This document shows, in pieces, positions 1 through 8,288 of a stretch of DNA of 15,000 nucleotides. Position numbers and translations under genes: made by a program. Origin of the DNA: Theodoxus fluviatilis (Eukaryota > Mollusca > Gastropoda > Cycloneritida > Neritidae); the NCBI GenBank assembly GCA_034096865.1, contig JAWQFJ010015177.1:1-15000 (forward strand), given 5' to 3'. Below the pieces are notes generated by a model. The model saw only the letters and a list, made by a program, of their open reading frames with translations, did not search any database and was not told the DNA's origin. Every line of letters starts with the position of its first letter. Within the stretch, counting starts at the first letter, position 1.

Positions 1-59
1 TTGTCGGAGTTCATTTCTATAAGAGAGTATGTTGTGCCTCCCTAATAGTGTGTTGTTTT

Positions 60-1660
60 GCTGTATCTTGTCTCACATACCTCGACATGATTTGCTTTCA
101 CATGGTCAGACTTTCCATGATTCTCCTTTCCTCGGCTGGTTTGTCGTTCCTCTTTCACTTGCCTCGTTGTACCTTGCCTGCCCTATTTTGCCTTGCTTTA
201 TTTCGCCTAGTTTCTTCGTTCTTCGCCTTGTTTTTTCGTGCTTTGCCTTACATTGCCTGGCTTAGTCTCGTATTTCTCACCTCATTCAGCTTTGCCTCGT
301 CTTGCATTGCCTTGCTTAGTCTCGAATATCTTACCCCCACTAAGTTTGCCTCGTCTTGCATTGCCTTGCTTAGTCTCGAATATCTTACCCCCACTAAGTT
401 TGCCTCGTCTTGCATTGCCTTGCTTAGTCTCGAATATCTTACCCCCACTAACTTTGCCTCGTCTTGCATTGCCTTGCTTAGTCTCGAATATCTTACCCCC
501 ACTAACTTTGCCTCGTCTTGCATTGCCTTGCTTAGTCTCGAATATCTTACCCCCACTAACTTTGCCTCGTCTTGCATTGCCTTGCTTAGTCTCGAATATC
601 TTACCCCCACTAACTTTGCCTCGTCTTGCATTGCCTTGCTTAGTCTCGAATATCTTACCCCCACTAAGTTTGCCTCGTCTTGCATTGCCTTGCTTAGTCT
701 CGAATATCTTACCCCCACTAACTTTGCCTCGTCTTGCATTGCCTTGCTTAGTCTCGAATATCTTACCCCCACTAACTTTGCCTCGTCTTGCATTGCCTTG
801 CTTAGTCTCGAATATCTTACCCCCACTAAGTTTGCCTCGTCTTGCATTGCCTTGCTTAGTCTCGAATATCTTACCCCCACTAAGTTTGCCTCGTCTTGCA
901 TTGCCTTGCTTAGTCTCGAATATCTTACCCCCACTAACTTTGCCTCGTCTTGCATTGCCTTGCTTAGTCTCGAATATCTTACCCCCACTAAGTTTGCCTC
1001 GTCTTGCATTGCCTTGCTTAGTCTCGAATATCTTACCCCCACTAAGTTTGCCTCGTCTTGCATTGCCTTGCTTAGTCTCGAATATCTTACCCCCACTAAC
1101 TTTGCCTCGTCTTGCATTGCCTTATGGCGGGTCGCCTTGCTTTGCTCTCCCTCGCCATATCTTTTCTTCCCCTGCCAAAGTCTATCCCTCCTTGTCTTAT
1201 ATTGTAATCTCTTTTGGTTGTTCTGTCTTGCTTTGCCTTACTGACCTTGCAGTATGTTGATTTTTCTTACCTCGTCTCACCTTGTTTGTCTAACTTCGTG
1301 ACCTGGCCATGTTATGCCTTGGCTCCTTACAGTTTGTTCCATCTCGCCTCGTCTGACGTTGTTTATCTCAACTATGCACGGCCTCAATAGCCTTATGTTG
1401 CCTTGCCTTTCTCTCTCGTGCCCTTTGCTTTTTACATGCTTTTTCGTGGTAAGCGTTGCTCACAAACTTCATTTAATCAGTTTTTCTTTCCATCCTATAA
1501 CCTGTCATAATTTCCTTGGTCTTCCCCCCCCCCCCCTTTTTATTCAGCACAATATCTTACAACTTCCTTGGTCTTCCTTTGCCCTGTGTCGGGTTCCTTC
1601 GTCTTGTATTGCCCCGTTTTCTTTACACCCTGCTTTGTCTTTTGTCAATGGGACCTAGCT
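60..1660. repeat. Degenerate pyrimidine-rich repeat field (TTGCCT-like)
   Basis: The whole stretch is T/C-rich on the + strand and keeps returning to short words such as TTGCCT, GCCTCGTC and CCTTGCTT at spacings of roughly 10 bp, with much decay. The 54-bp minisatellite sits in its centre and is built from the same words. Further right, TTCCTTGGTCTTCC occurs twice (1511-1524 and 1564-1577), and a run of 13 C lies at 1524-1536. The field looks like an old short-period satellite from which the 54-bp unit was later amplified. Several long frames cross it, but they are hydrophobic and low-complexity (Leu/Ser/Cys/Pro) and I do not regard them as genes. Confidence 0.75.
291..1124. repeat. 54-bp minisatellite, 15 full units plus a partial unit
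   Basis: Fifteen head-to-tail 54-bp units run from 291 to 1100. A partial unit follows (1101 to about 1124), and a diverged, shorter unit lies upstream (about 242-290). The full units appear identical except at their last base, which is G or C in the order G G C C C C G C C G G C G G C. Because 54 is a multiple of three and the unit has no stop in three of the six frames, repeated open frames arise. One on the + strand repeats the 18-residue block FASSCIALLSLEYLTPTK/N, and one on the - strand repeats MQDEAK/NLVGVRYSRLSKA. Coding is unlikely, since the frames arise inside a low-complexity field without splice or promoter context, but the - strand peptide is hydrophilic and not absurd. Confidence 0.97.
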
Positions 1661-1734
1661 TTCTCCCCTTCCTCATTGCTTTTATGTGTTTGGTCTCGCC
1701 TTTCTTTTTCAGTTTAACAAACATTTATGAAATG

Positions 1735-1890
1735 AGGACGACCCAGCCTCGGGCGGACAAACAAGCTTCGACCGTCAGATCAGTACGCTGTGGTGTCGAC
1801 TGCCATTGGACTCCCGAGTCCGTGTCGGGGTGAAGGACTGCGCCTGGCGGCACAGGTCCGTAGACCTTCGTCTCGAGACTGGCGGACGCC
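1735..1890. other. Short GC-rich unique segment, unidentified
   Basis: This is an island of more balanced, CpG-containing sequence between the pyrimidine-rich field and the GT microsatellite. It holds a perfect 10-bp palindrome, GTCTCGAGAC, at 1870-1879. A + frame reads through its first part and stops at about 1833 (it includes residues CGVDCHWTPESVSG). I do not recognise the peptide, and no splice sites stand out. It could be a fragment of a dispersed repeat or of an exon. Confidence 0.35.
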
Positions 1891-1931
1891 TACTAATAAT
1901 ACGAATTAGATCAGTCTATAATTAGTCGACA

Positions 1932-1955
1932 CTGTGTGTATGCATATGTATGTGT

Positions 1956-1999
<44 letters not shown>

Positions 2000-2141
2000 A
2001 TGTGTTTGTGTTTGTGTGTGTGTTTGTGTGTGTTTGTGTTTGTGTGTTTGTGTGTTTGTATGTGTGTGTGTGTGTGAGTGTGTGTGTGTGTTTGTGTGTG
2101 TGTTTGTGTTTTTGTATTTATATGTGTGTGTGTGTGTGTGT

Positions 2142-2188
<47 letters not shown>

Positions 2189-2229
2189 TGTTTTTGTATT
2201 TATATGTGTGTGTGTGTCAGTGTGTGTGT

Positions 2230-2283
<54 letters not shown>
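1932..2283. repeat. Imperfect (GT)n microsatellite, about 350 bp
   Basis: A GT array with recurring TTT, ATTTATAT and TCAG interruptions. The block GTTTTTGTATTTATATG occurs twice (about 2107 and 2189) and GTCAGTGTGTGTG three times, so part of the array grew by duplication of longer segments. The Cys/Val frames across it are artefacts. Confidence 0.97.
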
Positions 2284-2285
<2 letters not shown>

Positions 2286-2731
2286 CAGTACCACTTGGCG
2301 TAAGGGTAGGGGGTGATTTGACGTTTAGACATTTACATTAGGCGTTGATCTGTGTCAAAATGGAAAATAAACATGCAAACAATTGCACTATTTGCAAGTG
2401 GTTCTGGATCTCGTGCTTGAGACAGGACGTGCTCATGTGCTCGAGATATGCATCTACCTGATTTGCTTTCTTTTGTTTTTGTTTACTTGCTGATCGATGA
2501 AAATACTTTGTTTCTGTAAGTGGTTTACAGAGCCTAAACATACAGTGACTGGCTAAAATAACTTGGGTGCAAATGTTCCCTTCATACACACCGCACATCC
2601 ACACAATAGGCCTACTTACAAATCTGGTCATCTGCTGGTTTGTCTTCCGCCTGTTTTGCACATAAAGGTCGGCAGACGCATTAATCTTGTAGGCGTTTGT
2701 GTCTTGTATTTGTATTTTTGTCTATCATGTG
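2284..2731. other. Unique intergenic sequence, no gene seen
   Basis: Between the GT array and the first 109-bp direct repeat there are only short frames with no recognisable product. I see no repeat or RNA gene. Confidence 0.5.
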
Positions 2732-2840
2732 AATTTTTCAGTTTTGTTTTATCGTGACTTATCTATATATTTTCCCTTCGATCTCTCTCTCTTTTTTCTA
2801 TAACGGCAAAATGTCAGTGACACTAGACACTGATACTCCA
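2732..2840 (+). repeat. 109-bp direct repeat, left member, flanking copy A
   Basis: This segment, from AATTTTTCAGTTTTG to GACACTGATACTCCA, recurs at 4999-5107 with a single visible difference, in a CT run (T here against C in the right member). The two members bracket the copy A segment exactly, apart from 14 bp at the left junction. Copy B has neither member. The ends are not TG...CA, which speaks against an LTR. Confidence 0.95.
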
Positions 2841-3337
2841 CAAGATGACCTCCATGCATGTTTTCATTGATATACAACAGGACGGACTTTTCATCAAAGC
2901 GCAACAGCCGGTTCTGCCCAACTAATGCAACATGCAGTAATGTGCCACACAGACATCTCTACGGTTCACATTAACCCCGTAGCCCCTAACGCTCAAAATC
3001 TACGTCACTGCGTGATTTTTGCAATGTGAATTTTTTGGGGCAAACAAGGAAACTAAGTTCACTGTTATTGTCTTTATGAGTGTCAGTTTGGGTCAGAGGA
3101 TCTCAATACATAATAACCAAAACATAATATTGATCTCGTACACGGTTATATCTAATCCAATCTGTCCTGATCTCTTTTTATACCCTTTGTACACTGAAGA
3201 TCACACGAAATGTAATTGTGTTTGTACCAATCTCTTAATTTCCTACCACAAACCAAAACTCCTTGAGACCATTTTTACTTAAGTGCTCTTGCCATGTGAG
3301 ATCATTTTTGTGGTAGTCGTGATGGGGGGAGGTGAGA

Positions 3338-3362
3338 GGGGGGGGGGGGGGGGGGGGGGGGG
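3338..3362 (+). repeat. Poly-G run of 25 in copy A
   Basis: A homopolymer of 25 G, preceded by a shorter G-rich stretch. The homologous place in copy B is G-rich but broken by T and A. Homopolymers of this length are prone to assembly error, so the count is uncertain. Confidence 0.9.
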
Positions 3363-3529
3363 AGATACTAGCAAAGTAACGGCAGTATTACTTGTCCTGC
3401 GGTAGATGCCTTGATGGAAATGGATACTCAAACGAGATACCGATTCACGCCTAAGTCTTTGCAGACAACATATAGACTCCACACATCATTAACTGCGCCT
3501 GTGAAAGCCAACCGGATTTCAGAAGCCAG

Positions 3530-3944
3530 TGGGGATGTTCTCGGAAAGATAGTCTGTGTTTTTTACACGGGGTTCGTTGTTAGCTCGTTTGTCATTTGGC
3601 AAACCTCACAAGGTTCCGAATAGATTCTGATGAAATTTTGTACAAAGTGAGCGTTTTATCCAGGGAAAATTCATTACATGTTCGAGATTATCTGTTGTCT
3701 TGATTTGGATTTACAACAGTAAAGAGAAAGTGAAACGCCCTGTTCCTTAGGCTGGCGTGTGCTGCAAGCCGGCGTATGCGATCCAGACTCAGAAACCGCT
3801 AGCCGGCGATAAAATGAACTGAACTTCGTTGTGACAGGCCTGGCTAGCAGAACATGCTGTCTTAATAAACATGCCTAGAGGTGCTGTGTTACTTATACTG
3901 CTGCGACTGCCTTGGCGGAGGTTTGCGCTCTCTGAGTGCTCTAG
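3530..3944 (+). mobile_element. Decayed MITE-like repeat inside copy A
   Basis: The right end carries CCTTGGCGGAGG (3910-3921) followed by TTTGCGCTCTC and ends near CTAG (3941-3944). The interior aligns, with many differences, to the free repeat at 8289-8796. Matching blocks include GATGAAATTTTGTA...TTCATTACAT and ACTGAACTT...CTTAATAAACATGCC. I recall GGCGGAGGTTTGCGCTCTC-type ends as common in dispersed animal DNA repeats, but cannot name the family. The left terminus is not recognisable here, so the start given is approximate. Confidence 0.65.
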
Positions 3945-4094
3945 CTCGGAGAAAATTCTGCCCATAAGCTATCCTGTGGCAAGTATTTTCGGCGACTATG
4001 TTACTTCTCTTATCCTACTATGGGACCCCTTTGGTTGATGCAAACATGGTATTCCAGATTTATTAATGTTCTTTACCCTCCGACATCCATGAAA

Positions 4095-4144
<50 letters not shown>

Positions 4145-4145
4145 A

Positions 4146-4200
<55 letters not shown>

Positions 4201-4254
4201 CGCACACACGCACACACACACACACACACGCACACACACACAAAAACACACACA
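4095..4254. repeat. CT/CA compound microsatellite in copy A
   Basis: A (CT)n tract of about 70 bp passes directly into a (CA)n tract of about 90 bp with a few G and A interruptions. The same compound array in copy B is longer and is split by a 41-bp insertion. The Ser/Leu and Thr/His frames across it are artefacts. Confidence 0.98.
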
Positions 4255-4329
4255 TCTTTCCTCTGTGAACTAGGGGGTAAAATAGAGCAGCAGAGACCTC
4301 CAGCGACATGTACAAAGGTGAATGACAAG

Positions 4330-4475
4330 GGAAACCAGAACTTACCTTGCTCTTCCTCTCACCCACCCGAGCGATTTTCGTGATCAATGGCGTCAAATAA
4401 GCTACAAAGGCTTATAGGCCGCAAAATCCATCCATTCATTCGCTCGGTCAATTAGTCAGTCATTCCATGATACTT
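4330..4475 (-). repeat. Dispersed core motif with decayed tetranucleotide tail, copy A
   Basis: On the - strand this reads ATGGATGG, then GGCCTATAAGCCTTTG (4405-4420 on +), then CACGAAAATC. It matches the core at 14350-14460 and the copy B core. On the + strand the adjoining stretch has 4-bp periodicity (TCCA TCCA TTCA TTCG CTCG GTCA ATTA GTCA GTCA), which suggests an eroded ATCC-type array. That fits the intact GATG array beside the third core. Confidence 0.7.
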
Positions 4476-4998
4476 TTGAAAACATCTTCATTCACGATTA
4501 AGACAAAATTGCTCTGGCGTAATTGTATTGTTATCAACCCCCTTCAGTGGCTTTTAATCTTGAACTTGCACAAATCCTGGAAAAAATTTAACATCCGGAT
4601 CTTGTTCTGCTAGCACTGGTCAGAGGCCACATAGAAGCAATCATTTCCAACTATTGGTCACTACGATTTAGCTTGTTGCGCTGTTTTTGAGGGTATGTGT
4701 AGTTTTCCATTTTACAAAGAGTTGGAATCGTAAATGTGCATCCAAGTGCAGAACCACTTTCAAAAACACTTTGTCATGCCGGCGCTGTGGTGTGATTGTT
4801 TACCTTACTCAGGCGCAAGACAGATAACAGAGGCACAACATTTTCGCAATGATATATCAGTCTAGTTCAGAGGGAACATTATGTCCAAAAGCTCCGATGC
4901 AGCAGATTCATGTAGTTTCCCCACCATCATTCACTGCTTGTCTTGCACCGTGTGCTCTTACACTGATCATGAAGGAGAGAGATTGCTGGACTATGGTC

Positions 4999-5107
4999 AA
5001 TTTTTCAGTTTTGTTTTATCGTGACTTATCTATATATTTTCCCTTCGATCTCTCTCTCTCTTTTCTATAACGGCAAAATGTCAGTGACACTAGACACTGA
5101 TACTCCA
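4999..5107 (+). repeat. 109-bp direct repeat, right member, flanking copy A
   Basis: This is the second member of the pair with 2732-2840. Its first two bases (AA) are also the last two shared bases of copies A and B, so the junction is ambiguous by 2 bp. After CTCCA the sequence goes directly into unrelated unique DNA (AATGCCACAC). Confidence 0.95.
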
Positions 5108-6205
5108 AATGCCACACAGGAAGTGTAGAACTGACGTACTCGTTCGACTTGAAATCTCCACAGAAATATGTATGCTGTTGACTAAAAGTAAGTTTGGCAC
5201 GTCGTTTGAAAATGTATTATCTTCAATGCAGTGGACGCTTGAATCCTCTGCTCTAGTAAGCATATATGAAACTTTGTGGAACATTTATTTATAACGTTTT
5301 CGGTAAAGTAACCCTCTACGTCCTCGTTGCAGTCTTTTAACACGACCTCCTCAAAGACATTTTCTTCGTTCTACACTTTTTTGCGACACTTTAGTCGATT
5401 TTTGTGAGCAGGTTTTTTTTTCATCGGCTGACTTCAAAACCGTCCAATCGCTGACGAGTTCTAAATAGGTCAGGGAAGTTTGACATATTGGCGGACAACG
5501 CTCTCTCGTCCACTAGTACAGCTATTTTCCGAAACTTCCGTGATGATAAACCTCCGCAATGTCGCTGCAGAGCTCTTTACCGCCTCAAGGAAGGCTGACC
5601 TTTGAGTTGCTTGCCAAAGTACCGGAGTGGCTAGGGATCGCACTGTTTTCGAGATAGGATTTCGTGGATTCGGCGTCATTTTTCCTTGCAGTAAGTTGTC
5701 TCAGACGAGTTCTTCAGCCGAAAATACCGTCATTAGCGAATCTTCTGTCACGAGCAGGTTGGGTCGAGGATATCTACAGAAAGATAATACGAAGTCGCCT
5801 GGAAACAGACCCCCATTAGTCCGGTTTCTGATTCCTCACTTAAGGTCTGAGGTCTTGCAAGTGCTGGGATTTACGCGTAACGAGTATGAGGATACACGTT
5901 TCGAAACGTTTATGATTTTCCTAATGAAGCTCGTTAGTTTGGAGTGAAGTTTATGATGTAGTACCTTTCTTGGACTCATTCTTCTTTGTACCCAAACGCT
6001 TCGAGCATTTTGTTGTGGTTTTTTTCCTTTCACCACAGCCATTTGCGTGCATGTATGCAAAAGACGCATTCTGCTTGAAGGGGCATTAACATATATTCTT
6101 TTTCACCTGTTCAATTTAGAATAAAAATATCAAGTATTTATGTAGATTTCCTACCGTAACACCATTACGCATGCATAACAACTGATAATTCACCAAAAAT
6201 GAAAA
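5108..6205. other. Unique intergenic or intronic sequence, no gene identified
   Basis: About 1.1 kb without long repeats. A + frame of 106 codons (5627-5947) and an overlapping - frame of 69 codons (5470-5679) exist, but neither peptide is recognisable and they contradict each other. A pyrimidine tract ending TTCCTTGCAG at about 5690 runs into TAAGT, so it could be read as an acceptor or as a GTAAGT donor. Nothing supports either reading further. Confidence 0.4.
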
Positions 6206-6421
6206 TCTCCTCCTCCTCCTCCTCCTCCCTCCTCCCTCCTCCCCCTCCTCCCCCTCCTCCCCCTCCTCCCCCTCTTCCCCCTCTTCCCCCTCCTCCCCCT
6301 CCTCCTCCTCTCTCCTCCCTCTTCCCTTTCTCCTTCTCCTTCTCCTTCTTCTTCTTCTTCTTCTTCTTCTTCTTCTTCTTCTTCTTCTTCTTCTTCTTCT
6401 TTTTCTTCTTCTTTTCTTCTC
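6206..6421 (+). repeat. 216-bp uninterrupted homopyrimidine tract (CCT/TTC)
   Basis: Every base on the + strand from 6206 to 6421 is C or T. The left part is CTC/CCCCT-rich and the right part is a (TTC)n array of about 75 bp. Long homopurine-homopyrimidine DNA with local mirror symmetry can form intramolecular triplexes; that is known for such sequences but not shown here. The Ser/Pro/Phe and Glu/Arg frames across it are artefacts. Confidence 0.98.
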
Positions 6422-7453
6422 ATCCTCGTAGTCAAGCCGTTCACTCTCTCAATCTTCGATTTTTATCCCACTGTCGCCGAGGCGATTCACTCCCTTTGGA
6501 TGAAATTCGAACCAATGGACATGACGCGATTTCATCACTCGACCTCTGCACACCGTCTCTTTCACCATGGCGGCGTTGAGACGCATTTTTTTCACGCCAA
6601 GCTTTTTATTCGTTTTTTTTCCTTTCTCTTCATAAATTCTTTAGCGAAGGCAATCTTTTCTCTCAAGAACTGTAAGATCCGGGGGTGTCTCGTGAATGCA
6701 CGGGCCTTTAATTATACGTCTTTGAATGGAACCACACGACCACAACAAATAGGCTGCCTTCCATTGAAGTCCTGAGAACACTAAGGAAACCCCGGGGCAT
6801 TGGACAAGTCACGTGATTACCAAAGGGAAAGTCCCTTCGTTTTTCTTCTACGTATAGGAATCCCTGGGAATCTAATCTGATAGAAAGATGTATATGTAGG
6901 TTGTTAGGGTGCTGTCATTGACAGAGGGAAGGAAAAAATTCCCCACGACATTTGGACGGTAAGAAAGATGAGTCAAAGAATCAGATATGCTGAAATGAAT
7001 CATCGCAAAGCTTTTCGCAATTTCTTTGTTTACTTCTCTAGATTGTGTTGACAGAGAGGGCATTGAAAAGAAAATCACGAGCATGAATAGGGTATTTCGT
7101 CAGGCTCAACATAGGGATTACTAATTGTGTCAAGATGCAAGTTCATTTTCCACGTATCTACTTCGAAGCCGGATCATACACCTGCTAGGATAGTCACAAA
7201 CTGAGTTTGAATGAAAATGAACTAACATACAAAGTTTCTAGATATACTGATTTTTATGCACTGATGGAATATTTCGAGTGAATTTCATGTCTATACTTCA
7301 GTAGCGATACTCCGTCAGCTGTATTGATTTATCTATCAAGTCTGAGTCAGCACGAACGCACTGTGCGAGACATATATTATAGTGCGTACCGTTGTGCACT
7401 CGACATACTTCTAAAACACATAACACACACGCGCGCGCGAACGAAAACATAAG

Positions 7454-7456
<3 letters not shown>
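6422..7456. other. Unique sequence, no gene identified
   Basis: About 1 kb with only short frames. Two small points stand out. One is a good start context, CACCATGGCGGCG (ATG at 6567), opening a 22-codon frame to 6635; the ATGGCGGC also resembles a YY1 site. The other is a CACGTG E-box at 6810-6815. Near the right edge, CACACGCGCGCGCG (about 7425-7439) leads toward the CA array. Confidence 0.4.
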
Positions 7457-7514
<58 letters not shown>

Positions 7515-7532
7515 GCACTCAAGATCGCACAG

Positions 7533-7627
<95 letters not shown>
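7457..7627. repeat. (CA)n-(TA)n composite microsatellite
   Basis: A CA array of about 54 bp (7457-7511) is followed by a short unique bridge, a second CA array (about 7530-7556) and an unbroken alternating AT array of about 70 bp (7557-7627). The AT part is fully self-complementary. The Ile/Tyr and Thr/His frames are artefacts. Confidence 0.97.
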
Positions 7628-7629
<2 letters not shown>

Positions 7630-7729
7630 AACAGAGAGACACACATAAAAGCACATACACATACACACAAGCAAATTTACACACGCGTGCATGTGCACAC
7701 ACATGCTGATTTGCTGAGATCCCTTCCAG

Positions 7730-8209
7730 AGCTATCTTCAAGAGCACCACTGCGTACAGAGGAAAGCAAAAAGTGCAGCCACTGAACCACTTGGAATCGG
7801 GAAATGCCAAGGCACACTTAGCACTCAACCTACGTGCACTTCGATCTGTCACATGGACACACGCGAGTCGCTGCCGAGGCTGCGGAAGATGAGGGGCCCA
7901 GGTGTTGCTGGCAGACTCGACCTTCTCGAGCCATCAGTCTGCAATCCTAACGGCTCTCGGGGGAAATTTTGCCCGCACTTTTTCCATTACAGAAACTCCG
8001 CACTGTTCCAAAAGGAGCCCCTGTCCTCGGACTGGAAGGCGCCAATTTCCCCAGTGGCGTCCGCCAGTTCCGAATACAGTTGCCAACGCGAGGTCTGTGT
8101 AGTAGTGCGGAAGCAGGAAAACCTGACTGTCCAGCTACTTGTGAAGTCAGGAAAGTTGGTCCGGCACTCTCAGCTCTGGTATGGTCACACTTTTGAATAT
8201 GTTGCATGA
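7730..8209 (+). other. GC-rich stretch with a weak open frame
   Basis: A + frame is open from a possible acceptor (CCCTTCCAG, ending at 7729) to the stop at 8207-8209. It has an internal ATG at 7853, giving 118 codons. The stretch is richer in G+C than its surroundings, which by itself lengthens frames: overlapping frames of 66-86 codons occur on both strands. The peptide has no signal peptide, membrane segment or domain that I recognise, and I see no poly(A) signal close after it. It could be a terminal exon, but a chance frame or part of an unidentified repeat is at least as likely. Confidence 0.15.
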
Positions 8210-8288
8210 AAGTCGTGCTCAGTTTTCAGAAAGATTCATCTGTTGGTGGTCTCTTTCTCTCTGCCACGTGGTAGGAAACCTTATTATC

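Larger units (their letters stand above)
2841..5000 (+). repeat. Duplicated 2.15-kb segment, copy A
   Basis: From 2855 to 5000 this segment matches 10586-12803 in the same orientation, at about 95 % identity by eye with small indels. The first 14 bp (2841-2854) are not shared with copy B. The unit contains a poly-G run, a MITE-like repeat (about 3530-3944), a CT/CA microsatellite and a tetranucleotide-decay zone with a dispersed core. The best open frame (about 3019-3282) has a counterpart in copy B, but the two differ by frameshifting indels at the start, and the peptide has no recognised domain. No transposase, reverse transcriptase or other protein domain is visible, so the segment is either non-autonomous or simply duplicated DNA. 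Confidence 0.93.

Noticed and set aside
291..1100. CRISPR array
   Set aside because: Units are contiguous with no variable spacers, and the context is an animal genome.
48..1244. Long + strand frame of 398 codons through the minisatellite
   Set aside because: It consists of low-complexity hydrophobic repeats created by a stop-free 54-bp unit in pyrimidine-rich DNA. Another + frame and a - frame are open for the same reason.
1936..2316. Cys/Val-rich frames over the GT array
   Set aside because: Pure translations of a dinucleotide repeat.
3019..3282. Frame of about 86 codons present in both A and B (10758-11015) as a conserved gene
   Set aside because: The two differ by frameshifting indels near the start, A has no ATG at its start (TTG), and the peptide has no domain. 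Shared openness follows from 95 % nucleotide identity.
2841..5000. Helitron-type element
   Set aside because: No CTRR-plus-hairpin 3' end is visible, and Helitrons do not duplicate their target, whereas 109-bp flanks are present.
2732..5107. LTR or TRIM retrotransposon with 109-bp terminal repeats
   Set aside because: The repeats lack TG...CA ends, no primer-binding site or polypurine tract is seen in the right places, no short target duplication surrounds the whole, and copy B lacks the repeats.
6567..6635. 22-codon frame with a strong start context (CACCATGGCGGCG)
   Set aside because: It ends in a T-rich stretch with no fitting splice donor. The start context may be chance or a YY1-like site.
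7298..7852. 184-codon - strand frame
   Set aside because: Its centre is CA/TA microsatellite translation, and the rest shows no domain.
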